DNA of 64,000 nt from JAEUMD01 sp050250815. Its GTDB lineage: Bacteria; Pseudomonadota; Alphaproteobacteria; Rhizobiales; Hyphomicrobiaceae. This document shows positions 33,749 through 41,587 of the stretch, piece by piece (the stretch's first letter is position 1; the number at the start of each line of letters is the position of its first letter). Location: NCBI GenBank assembly GCA_050250815.1, contig JBFWNY010000006.1:81757-145756 (forward strand), given 5' to 3'. Below the pieces are notes generated by a model. That model searched no databases, was not told the origin of the DNA, and saw only the letters and a list, made by a program, of their open reading frames with translations. The position numbers and the translations under genes were made by a program.

Positions 33749-36412
33749 TCACGCCGTTGCAGGGTCGGGCTTGTTGGGATCGATGCCGTACTTGCGCAGC
33801 GCTTCGGCCACGGTCCGCGACGGCACCTTGTTCTCCTCGGCTAGCGCCTTCAGTGCCGCCACGGCTACGAAGTTGCGATCGACTTCGAAGTGATGACGCA
33901 GGCGGCGGCGATAGTCGGAGCGGCCGAAGCCGTCGGTGCCCAGCGTTCGGTAGTTGGCGCGGACGTAGGGGCGGATCTGTTCGGCGAACATGCGCATGTA
34001 GTCGGTCGACGAGACCACCGGGCCATCGCCGCGCGCGGCAAGCTGCTCCGTCACGTAGGCGACCCTAGGCTTCTCCTCGGGGTTGAGCATGTTCCAGCGC
34101 TCGACGGCGGCCGCATCGCGGGCGAGCTCGGTGTAGCTCGTCACGCTCCACACGTCGGCCGCGATGCCGAAGTCCTTCTCCAGTAGCTCCGCGCCGGCGA
34201 GCACTTCGCGCAGAATCGTGCCCGACCCCATCAGCTGCACGCGATGGCCCTTGGCGCCGGCCGCTGCCGGACGCAGCAGGTACATGCCGCGCAGGATGCC
34301 GTCCTCGGCACCCGCCGGCATCGCCGGGTGCTCGTAGTTTTCGTTCATCACGGTGAGGTAGTAGAAGACGTCCTCCTGGTTCTCGACCATCCGCTTCAGG
34401 CCCTGCTGGACGATCACGGCGACCTCGTAGGCATAGGTCGGGTCGTAGGAGATACAGTTGGGGATGGTGGACGACAGGATGTGGCTGTGGCCGTCCTCGT
34501 GCTGGAGGCCCTCGCCGTTCAAGGTGGTACGGCCGGCGGTGCCGCCGATGAGGAAGCCGCGCGCACGGGAATCGCCGGCGGCCCAGGCGAGGTCGTGGAT
34601 GCGCTGGAAGCCGAACATCGAGTAGTAGATGTAGAACGGAACCATCGTCACGTTCGAGGTCGAGTAGCTGGTGGCTGCCGCGATCCAGCTCGACATGGCG
34701 CCGGCCTCGTTGATGCCCTCCTGGAGCATCTGACCGGACTTGTCCTCCTTGTAGTACATGAGCTGGTCGGCATCCTGCGGGCGGTAGAGCTGGCCGACCT
34801 GGGAGAAGATGCCGTACTGGCGGAACATGCCTTCCATGCCGAACGTGCGGCTCTCGTCGGGGACGATGGGCACGACACGCGGCCCGATCTGCTTGTCGCG
34901 CAGCAGCGTGTTGAGTACGCGCACAAAGGCCATGGTCGTCGAAATCTCTCGCCCCTCGCCGGTCGCCTCGAGCTGCGCCTTGAAGGTTTCGAGCGGCGGC
35001 GCCTTCAGCTGCTCTTCGGCGCGCCGGCGCCGTGACGGCAGGTAGCCGCCGAGCGCCTTGCGCCGCTCGCGCAGGTACTGCATCTCGGGCGAGCTTTCGG
35101 GCAGGCGGACGAGTTCGAGGTTCTTCACCTGCTCGTCGGTCAGCGAGACGTTGAAGCGATCACGGAACTTGAGCAGAGGCTCGTGGCCCATCTTCTTGGC
35201 CTGATGCGCGATCATCTGGCCTTCGCCGGCTTCGCCCATGCCGTAGCCCTTGACCGTCTTGGCGAGGATCACCGTCGGCTGGCCCTGATGGTCCACGGCG
35301 GCCTTGTAGGCCGAATAGACCTTGACCGCATCGTGCCCGCCGCGCGTCAGCGACCAGATCTTCTCGTCCGACCAGTCGGCGACCATCGCCGCGGTCTCCG
35401 GATAGCGGCCGAAGAAGTTCTTGCGGATGTAGGCGCCGTTCTTCGACTTGAAGTCCTGGTACTCGCCGTCGACGCATTCCTCCATCAGCTGGCGCAGGCG
35501 GCCGGAATGGTCCTTGGCCAGCAGCTCGTCCCAAGTCGAGCCCCAGACCACCTTGATAACGTTCCAGCCTGAGCCGCGGAAGTCGCCTTCGAGCTCCTGG
35601 ATGATCTTGCTGTTGCCGCGCACCGGCCCGTCGAGGCGCTGCAGGTTGCAGTTGATGACGAAGATGAGGTTGTCGAGCTTCTCGCGGCCGGCGAGACCGA
35701 TGGCGCCGAGGCTCTCGGGTTCATCCATCTCGCCGTCGCCGCAGAACACCCAGACATGACGGTTCGATGTGTCGGCAAGACCGCGGCCGTGCAGATACTT
35801 CAGGAACCGCGCCTGATAGATCGCCATCAGCGGACCAAGGCCCATCGACACGGTGGGGAACTGCCAGAAGTCCGGCATCAGCCACGGATGCGGGTAGGAG
35901 GACACGCCCTTGCCGTCCACCTCTTGGCGGAAGTTGACGATCTGGTCCTCGCTGAGACGCCCCTCGAGGAAGGCGCGCGCATAGATGCCGGGTGCCGAGT
36001 GGCCCTGCACGAACAGCAGGTCGCCGCCGTGGCCGTCATGCGGGGCGTTCCAGAAGTGCGTGAAGCCGGTGGCATAGAGCGTCGCCGCCGACTGGAACGA
36101 TGCGATGTGGCCGCCAAGCTCGGAGCTCACCTTGTTGGCCTTGAGTACGATCGCTGCCGCGTTCCAGCGGATCGCCGCGCGCACCTTGTTCTCGAGCACG
36201 CGGTCACCTGGATAGGGCGGCTGCTCGTCAGGCGAGATCGTGTTGATGTAGGCCGTGTTGGCCGCGAACGGCAGATGTGCGCCCGATCGCCGTGCCGCAG
36301 CAACAACCTCCTCCAGGATGTCGTCGGCCTGGCCTGTCCCCTCGAATGCGATCACGGAGTTGATCGCATCGACCCACTCCTTGCGCTCCTGCACGTCGTC
36401 CAGCTTCGTCAT
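33749..36412 (-). CDS. aceE: Pyruvate dehydrogenase E1, homodimeric (AceE type)
   Basis: An 887-residue thiamine-diphosphate enzyme, almost exactly the length of E. coli AceE. The ThDP-binding motif runs from VFCGDGEMDEPES to NLIFVINCN. The central transketolase-like domain and the C-terminal domain follow (FGRSDYRRRLRHHFEVDRNF). It decarboxylates pyruvate and reductively acetylates the E2 lipoyl group. ATG 36412 is preceded by GAGG at 6 nt; the 35-residue upstream extension is not family-like. Many alphaproteobacteria instead use the alpha2beta2 PdhA/PdhB E1, so this operon type is notable. Confidence 0.96.
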   Translation of the reverse strand: MTKLDDVQERKEWVDAINSVIAFEGTGQADDILEEVVAAARRSGAHLPFAANTAYINTISPDEQPPYPGDRVLENKVRAAIRWNAAAIVLKANKVSSELGGHIASFQSAATLYATGFTHFWNAPHDGHGGDLLFVQGHSAPGIYARAFLEGRLSEDQIVNFRQEVDGKGVSSYPHPWLMPDFWQFPTVSMGLGPLMAIYQARFLKYLHGRGLADTSNRHVWVFCGDGEMDEPESLGAIGLAGREKLDNLIFVINCNLQRLDGPVRGNSKIIQELEGDFRGSGWNVIKVVWGSTWDELLAKDHSGRLRQLMEECVDGEYQDFKSKNGAYIRKNFFGRYPETAAMVADWSDEKIWSLTRGGHDAVKVYSAYKAAVDHQGQPTVILAKTVKGYGMGEAGEGQMIAHQAKKMGHEPLLKFRDRFNVSLTDEQVKNLELVRLPESSPEMQYLRERRKALGGYLPSRRRRAEEQLKAPPLETFKAQLEATGEGREISTTMAFVRVLNTLLRDKQIGPRVVPIVPDESRTFGMEGMFRQYGIFSQVGQLYRPQDADQLMYYKEDKSGQMLQEGINEAGAMSSWIAAATSYSTSNVTMVPFYIYYSMFGFQRIHDLAWAAGDSRARGFLIGGTAGRTTLNGEGLQHEDGHSHILSSTIPNCISYDPTYAYEVAVIVQQGLKRMVENQEDVFYYLTVMNENYEHPAMPAGAEDGILRGMYLLRPAAAGAKGHRVQLMGSGTILREVLAGAELLEKDFGIAADVWSVTSYTELARDAAAVERWNMLNPEEKPRVAYVTEQLAARGDGPVVSSTDYMRMFAEQIRPYVRANYRTLGTDGFGRSDYRRRLRHHFEVDRNFVAVAALKALAEENKVPSRTVAEALRKYGIDPNKPDPATA

Positions 36413-36553
36413 CGGATGCCTCGAAGGTTGGGGGCCACGGTCACGCTGCTCAGACTGGGTGCTGGCAGCGTGAGGCGGTAACCCGGATCGTAAACATTTC
36501 AAACGAGTGGGCGCCACCCCTCCGGTCGGCTACCCGGTCCCGTTTGCGAGCGG

Positions 36554-38164
36554 CTACTTGGTGATGATCTCCGGACCCATCAGCGCGTAGGGCAGCCACG
36601 TCGACATGATGGGAACGTAGGTCACGAGGATGAGGAAGATGAACAGCACGGTCACGAACGGCATCGCCGCTTTCACGACTTGCACGAGGTTCATGCCGGT
36701 GATGCCCGATGTCACGAACAGGTTGAGGCCGATCGGCGGCGTGATCATGCCGATCTCCATGTTCACCACCATGATGATGCCCAGGTGAATCGGATCGACG
36801 CCCAGCTCCAGCGCAATGGGGAAGACGACCGGGGCCACGATGAGCAGGAGGCCCGACGGTTCCATGAACTGCCCGCCCAGAAGCAGCAGCAGGTTCACAG
36901 CAATAAGGAACGTGAACCAGTTGAAGCCCATCGAGAGCATCCACTGCGTGATCGCGTCGGGAATACGTTCCGATGTCAGGACGTGAGCGAAGAGCAAAGC
37001 ATTCACGATGATGAACATGAGCATGATGATGGTCTTGGAGCTGTCCACCATCACCTTGTGCGTGTCGGCGTGGAACATCGCGGGCACGAACTTCCGCACG
37101 ATGAGCCAAAGATTGGCGCCCCACACCGGCAGGCCGCGGGCGAGTGTTCCCGGCAGCCCCGCGAGGCCGAACTCGGGCCCGCGGATCATTGGGTAGGCGA
37201 TCATGATGAGGAGACTCAGCACTGCGCCGATCGTCGCCCGTGTGCCCAAAGGCGTGGCGCTGATGAAGAAGAACGACAGGATCAGCCAGACGAGATAGAA
37301 GGCCACGGCATAGACGGTCGCCGAGAAGCCGACGCGCGTGCGCTTGTCGATGCTCTCGGGCAGCCAGCGGACGTCCTTGAGCGGGCCCATGTCGCGGTAG
37401 ACGAACAGCGCCACGAGGGCGGAGTACACCGCGGCGACAGCCGCAGCCTCGGTCGGCGTGAAGACGCCGCCGTAGATGCCACCGATGATGATGATGATCA
37501 GGAACAGGCCCCAGGCCGCGTCTTTGCCGGCGTTGAGAAACTCGTGGAAGCCCTGCCATTCGCCAGCCGGCAGGTTCTTGTAGCGGGCCATGAAGTAGAT
37601 CGCGATCATCAACATCAGGCCGGCGACCAGGCCGGGGATGACACCGGCGAGGAACATGCGGCCCACCGACACGTCGGTGGCGGCCGCGTAGACCACCATC
37701 ACGATCGAGGGCGGGATGAGGATGCCCAGCGTGCCGGCATTGCAGATGACGCCTGCCGCGAACTCCTTGGAGTAGCCCACCTGCCGCATGCCGGCGATGG
37801 CGATGGTGCCGATGGCGACGACCGTTGCTGGCGAAGAACCCGAGAGCGCCGCGAACAGCATGCAGGCGAGCACGCCGGCGATGGCGAGTCCGCCGCGGAA
37901 GTGTCCCACCGCCGCGATGGCGAAGCGGATGATTCGCCGCGCGACGCCGCCGGTCGACATGAAGGCGGAGGCGAGGATGAAGAAGGGAATCGCGAGCAGC
38001 GTGTAGTTCTGCGAGCTGTTGAGCAGCTGCAGCGCCACCGACGACATCGAGTCCGAGGAGAAGAAGGCGATGATGATGATGCTCGACAGGCCGAGTGCCA
38101 CGGCGATCGGAACGCCGAGGAACAACAGGACCATCACGAGTACGAACAGAATACCGGCTTCCAT
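36554..38164 (-). CDS. dctM: TRAP transporter large permease DctM
   Basis: A 536-residue inner-membrane protein, about 100 residues longer than usual DctM. The family core is clear: LGVPIAVALGLSS at the start, LSGSSPATVVAIGTI, NAGTLGILIPPSI, PTEAAAVAAVYS, MVVNMEIGMITPPIGLN and VTYVPIMSTWLP at the end. Between about residues 260 and 370 an extra block is inserted into one loop; it contains two more hydrophobic segments (~281-301 and ~309-326). With DctP and DctQ it drives Na+- or H+-coupled uptake of a carboxylate. It follows dctQ by 59 nt. Confidence 0.93.
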   Translation of the reverse strand: MEAGILFVLVMVLLFLGVPIAVALGLSSIIIIAFFSSDSMSSVALQLLNSSQNYTLLAIPFFILASAFMSTGGVARRIIRFAIAAVGHFRGGLAIAGVLACMLFAALSGSSPATVVAIGTIAIAGMRQVGYSKEFAAGVICNAGTLGILIPPSIVMVVYAAATDVSVGRMFLAGVIPGLVAGLMLMIAIYFMARYKNLPAGEWQGFHEFLNAGKDAAWGLFLIIIIIGGIYGGVFTPTEAAAVAAVYSALVALFVYRDMGPLKDVRWLPESIDKRTRVGFSATVYAVAFYLVWLILSFFFISATPLGTRATIGAVLSLLIMIAYPMIRGPEFGLAGLPGTLARGLPVWGANLWLIVRKFVPAMFHADTHKVMVDSSKTIIMLMFIIVNALLFAHVLTSERIPDAITQWMLSMGFNWFTFLIAVNLLLLLGGQFMEPSGLLLIVAPVVFPIALELGVDPIHLGIIMVVNMEIGMITPPIGLNLFVTSGITGMNLVQVVKAAMPFVTVLFIFLILVTYVPIMSTWLPYALMGPEIITK

Positions 38165-38223
38165 GGCGGCGTTTCCCCTGCCGCGCGGCCTGTGGCGGCG
38201 CAGCGCAAGCGTTTATTGCGAAA

Positions 38224-38847
38224 TCAATCTTTGAGGGCGTCTTTGTTCTCGGCCACCAGCTCCTCGGCCTCGTGGCTCGCGACGATCGTCTCGCGCTTGC
38301 CGCGGAGGATGTCGATCATCGCTTCGGCCGAGCGGAAGGCGAACAAGGCCAGTCCGAGTGGAAGCATGATGTAGGCGACCCAGCGGTGGACGCGTTCCTG
38401 CTTGATGCCGAAAATTTCGCGAATGAAATCGGGATAGAGCAGATCGTCCAGGCCGATGCCGATCTTGTACATCTTCTGCCAATATTCGATGGCGCCGCCC
38501 TTGGTGCTGGCGCCGAGCGTCTGCAGCCAATCTGCGCTGAGCAGAACGACTCCGTATAGGATGCAGCACAGCGCGCCGAACACGGCGGTGGCGCGGAATA
38601 CAGGTTTGGGGAACAGCCGCACGAAGGCATCGACGCCCAGGTGCGATCCCATCTTGATGCCGTAACTCATGCCGAACAGGATCATCCACGCAAAGAGCAC
38701 GCGGGTGAGTTCGAGCGCGCCGCCCCAGCCGGAATTGAAGACGTAGCGCGCGATGACCTGAGTGAACGAGATGATGGTGATCGCTGCCAGCAACAGCGCG
38801 AGGATCGACTCCTCGATCCGCGTAACGCGGCTCGACACGTTCTGCAT
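38224..38847 (-). CDS. dctQ: TRAP transporter small permease DctQ
   Basis: A 207-residue protein with four transmembrane helices, including ILALLLAAITIISFTQVIARYVF and the conserved ELTRVLFAWMILFGMSYGIKMGSHLGVD, the family signature. The loop between helices 3 and 4 is longer than usual (~60 residues, with KMYKIGIGLDDLLYPDF). GGGGAGG lies 6 nt before ATG 38847, a strong ribosome binding site that decides the start. It is the middle gene of dctPQM. Confidence 0.92.
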   Translation of the reverse strand: MQNVSSRVTRIEESILALLLAAITIISFTQVIARYVFNSGWGGALELTRVLFAWMILFGMSYGIKMGSHLGVDAFVRLFPKPVFRATAVFGALCCILYGVVLLSADWLQTLGASTKGGAIEYWQKMYKIGIGLDDLLYPDFIREIFGIKQERVHRWVAYIMLPLGLALFAFRSAEAMIDILRGKRETIVASHEAEELVAENKDALKD

Positions 38848-38936
38848 TATGTCCTCCCCGCCGCCCGCATTCTGACGTGCGCTGGCGGCTTGCAATGAAA
38901 CGGCGGGGAAGCTTGTTGCTTCCCCGCCGCATTGGC

Positions 38937-39941
38937 TCAGTTGTTGGCGGAGACGGCTGCGTCGATGAGGCCCTTGCCGATGTCCTTCTCGAACTTCGAC
39001 CAGACGGGCTTCATAACGTCCACCCAGGCCTTGCGCTGCTCGGGCGTCAGCTCACGCACCTTGCCGTTGGCCTTGATGATGTTCGCGCGGTTGGCGCTCT
39101 CCTGCTTGCCGACGCTGTCGTTGGCCGCCGCGGTCACTTCCGCGGCGATCTTCAGGAACTGCTCTTTCACGTCAGGCTTCAGGCTGTCGAGGAATTCCTT
39201 GGTCGTAACCAGCAGGTAGGCGAGCAACTGGTGGTTCGTCTCCGTGATGCCGTCCTGCACCTCGAAGAACTTCTGCGTGTAGATGTTGGACCAGGTGTTT
39301 TCCTGGCCATCGACGACGCCGGTTTGCAGCGCGCCGTACACTTCCTTGAATGCGAGCTTCTGGGCGTTGGCGCCCATGGCCTCGATCATTGCAACGGCGA
39401 CATCGGAGGTCTGAACGCGGAACTTGAGGCCCTTTGCGTCGGTCGGTGCGAGCAGCGGCACCTTGGCCGAGAACTGCTTCAGACCTGACGTCCAGTAGCC
39501 CAGGCCGACATAGCCCTTCTCCAGCATCGCCGGGTCAGAGAGCAGTGCCGTGCCGTCCTTGCTCGCGTAGAACGTGTCGACCGCCTTCAGATCCTTGAAC
39601 AGGAACGGCAGGTCGAACAGGCGGTACTTGAGCGTGTAGGCCTCGAACTTCGACAGCGATGGCGCGGCGAGCTGTACGTCACCCAGCAGCAGGGCCTCCA
39701 TGACCTTGTCGTCGTCGTAGAGCGTCGAGTTGGCGAAGACCTCCATGCAGGCCTTGCCGTTCATCTCGTCGTTGACGCGCTTGGCGAACAGCGTCGCCGC
39801 GTCGCCTTTGGGATGGCCGGTCGCCTTCACCACGTGACTGAATTTGATGACCACCTCGCCCTTGTCGCAGTTGGCAAAGGCCGGCGTTCCGGCCACCAGG
39901 GCGACGCTGCCGACGAGCGCGGTGAGTAGGGACTTCCGCAT
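38937..39941 (-). CDS. dctP: TRAP transporter substrate-binding protein DctP
   Basis: A 334-residue periplasmic binding protein. It has a signal peptide (MRKSLLTALVGSVALVAGTP, cleavage after AFA), then IKFSHVVKATGHPKGDAATLF, AAPSLSKFEAY, LGYWTSGLKQFSA, and the substrate-carboxylate Arg region LKFRVQTSDVAVAM, typical of the C4-dicarboxylate DctP group. GGAGG sits about 8 nt before ATG 39941. A sigma-54 promoter at 40026-40041 and the DctB/DctD pair upstream suggest induction by a C4-dicarboxylate; the actual ligand is inferred. Confidence 0.93.
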   Translation of the reverse strand: MRKSLLTALVGSVALVAGTPAFANCDKGEVVIKFSHVVKATGHPKGDAATLFAKRVNDEMNGKACMEVFANSTLYDDDKVMEALLLGDVQLAAPSLSKFEAYTLKYRLFDLPFLFKDLKAVDTFYASKDGTALLSDPAMLEKGYVGLGYWTSGLKQFSAKVPLLAPTDAKGLKFRVQTSDVAVAMIEAMGANAQKLAFKEVYGALQTGVVDGQENTWSNIYTQKFFEVQDGITETNHQLLAYLLVTTKEFLDSLKPDVKEQFLKIAAEVTAAANDSVGKQESANRANIIKANGKVRELTPEQRKAWVDVMKPVWSKFEKDIGKGLIDAAVSANN

Positions 39942-40025
39942 TAGGCTTCCTCCGGGATGATTGGGCGTGACCACGTTCGGCTTTCTCACTAGGGAGCCGG
40001 GCCACATCCTTGACGATACGTTAAT

Positions 40026-40041
40026 AGCAACCGCCATGCCA
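40026..40041 (-). promoter_or_regulatory. Sigma-54 promoter of dctPQM
   Basis: Minus-strand sequence TGGCATGGCGGTTGCT matches the sigma-54 consensus TGGCAC-N5-TTGCW at all but one position, with exact GG/GC spacing. Transcription should start near 40015, giving a ~75-nt leader before dctP. It is flanked upstream by the gene for a sigma-54-dependent activator (dctD). Confidence 0.85.
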
Positions 40042-40097
40042 CCGTCGATCGAGCCGTCAGACTTTTTCTGAGCCGGCCATCAAATCTCTGATCTGAC

Positions 40098-40109
40098 GCG
40101 AATATTCGC
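40098..40109. promoter_or_regulatory. Candidate DctD upstream activator site
   Basis: GCGAATATTCGC is a perfect 12-bp palindrome centred about 63 bp upstream of the -24 element, the normal distance for an NtrC/DctD enhancer. A second, weaker palindrome GTGG-TTCT-CCAC (40164-40175) lies farther upstream. Binding by DctD is inference. Confidence 0.5.
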
Positions 40110-40228
40110 CTGTCGCGATACAGTCTAGAAGAGCCTTTCGGCCTGCCTCGGACACGGGCGATGTGTGGTTCTCCACCCACCCGGTGATGGCGATGTTCCG
40201 GCCGCGACCCATGCCGGGGCGCGGCGCC

Positions 40229-41587
40229 TCAGCCCTCGTCGTCGTCCCCGGGCGGACGGGCGAGTTCGTGGCGACGCATCTTCTCGTAGAGCGTCTTGCG
40301 CGAGATGCCGAGCGCCTCGTAGGTCGCTTTCATGGTGCCGCAGCGGGCCAGCGTTTCGGCGATGATCTGTCGCTCGACTTGGGCAAGCTGGTCGCTCAGC
40401 GGCAGCGCCCCCGCTGCCAGGTCATTTTGCGATGGCTCCGCGGATTCCAGTCCATCCGAACCGAGGCCAAGTGCAAATCGCAGGGCCGCGTTCTGCAGTT
40501 CGCGAACATTGCCGGGCCAGTCCCTCGTGACAAGCCGGGCCAGTGCGGCGGGTTCCACAGGCACCGGTTCGCGCTTGCAGCGGGCGGCGGCCTGCTCGGC
40601 GAAGTGCTGGAACAGCAGCGGGATGTCGTCACGCCGCTCACGCAACGGCGGTATCGTCAGCTTCAGCACGTTGAGCCGGTAATAGAGGTCCTCGCGGAAC
40701 GTGCCCCTGTCGGAGGCGTCGCGCAGGTCCTCCTTGGTTGCGGCGATGACCCGGACGTCGATCGACCGCTCATCGTTGGCGCCGAGGCGGACGATGGTCC
40801 GGTCCTGGAGCACGCGCAGCAGCTTGATCTGCAGCTCGAGTGGCATGCTCTCGATTTCGTCGAGGAACAGCGTGCCGCCGCTCGCGTATTCGAGCTTGCC
40901 GATGCGCGTCTTGGTGGCGCCTGTGAAGGCGCCCGCCTCGTGGCCGAAAAGCTCGCTCTCAATCACGGTTTCCGGCAGCGCGCCGCAATTGATGGGCACG
41001 AAGCGGCCGCCGGTGCGAGGCCCCGCCTCATGGAGTGCCCGCGCCACCAGCTCCTTGCCCGTACCGGTCTCGCCGAATACGAGAACATCCACGTCCGTTG
41101 CCGCGAAGCTCGCGATTTGCGTACGCAGGCGCTTTATGGCGGGCGTTCGGCCGATGATCGTCTGTTCCAATCCGGTCCGCTGCGCGAGTGCGGCCTTCAG
41201 ATCTCGGTTCTCGAGCACGAGGCGGCGCTTTTCAATTGCGCGGCTCGCGGCATCGGCCAGCCGCTCTGTCGAGAACGGCTTTTCGATAAAGTCGTAGGCC
41301 CCGGCGCGGATGGCGTCGATCGCCATGGGGATGTCGCCGTGCCCTGTGACGAGAATGACGGGGATCTCGGGGTCTATCGCCAGTATGCGCTTCATGAGGG
41401 CAAGACCGTCGATGCGCGGCATCTTGATGTCGCTGACGACGACACCGGAAAACGACCGGGAGAGGTTGGTGAGCGCCTCGATCCCATCGGCATGGTCACT
41501 GACGGCAAAGCCCGCCAGCTCCAGCCCCTGGGCCGTCGCGGTCCTCAGATGAAGCTCGTCGTCGATGAGCAGTACGGGGCCGGTCAT
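40229..41587 (-). CDS. dctD: C4-dicarboxylate response regulator DctD (sigma-54 activator)
   Basis: A 452-residue NtrC-family regulator. The receiver domain (1-~120) has acidic pocket LIDDE, phospho-acceptor Asp53 in VVSDIKMP and Lys in FIEKPF. The central AAA+ domain has Walker A GETGTGKE, the sigma-54-contact loop GAFTGA and Walker B GGTLFLDEI. The C-terminal Fis-type HTH has ATYEALGISRKTLYEKM. It overlaps dctB by ATGA (41584-41587). Intact GAFTGA means it should activate sigma-54 promoters such as the one at 40026-40041. Confidence 0.94.
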   Translation of the reverse strand: MTGPVLLIDDELHLRTATAQGLELAGFAVSDHADGIEALTNLSRSFSGVVVSDIKMPRIDGLALMKRILAIDPEIPVILVTGHGDIPMAIDAIRAGAYDFIEKPFSTERLADAASRAIEKRRLVLENRDLKAALAQRTGLEQTIIGRTPAIKRLRTQIASFAATDVDVLVFGETGTGKELVARALHEAGPRTGGRFVPINCGALPETVIESELFGHEAGAFTGATKTRIGKLEYASGGTLFLDEIESMPLELQIKLLRVLQDRTIVRLGANDERSIDVRVIAATKEDLRDASDRGTFREDLYYRLNVLKLTIPPLRERRDDIPLLFQHFAEQAAARCKREPVPVEPAALARLVTRDWPGNVRELQNAALRFALGLGSDGLESAEPSQNDLAAGALPLSDQLAQVERQIIAETLARCGTMKATYEALGISRKTLYEKMRRHELARPPGDDDEG

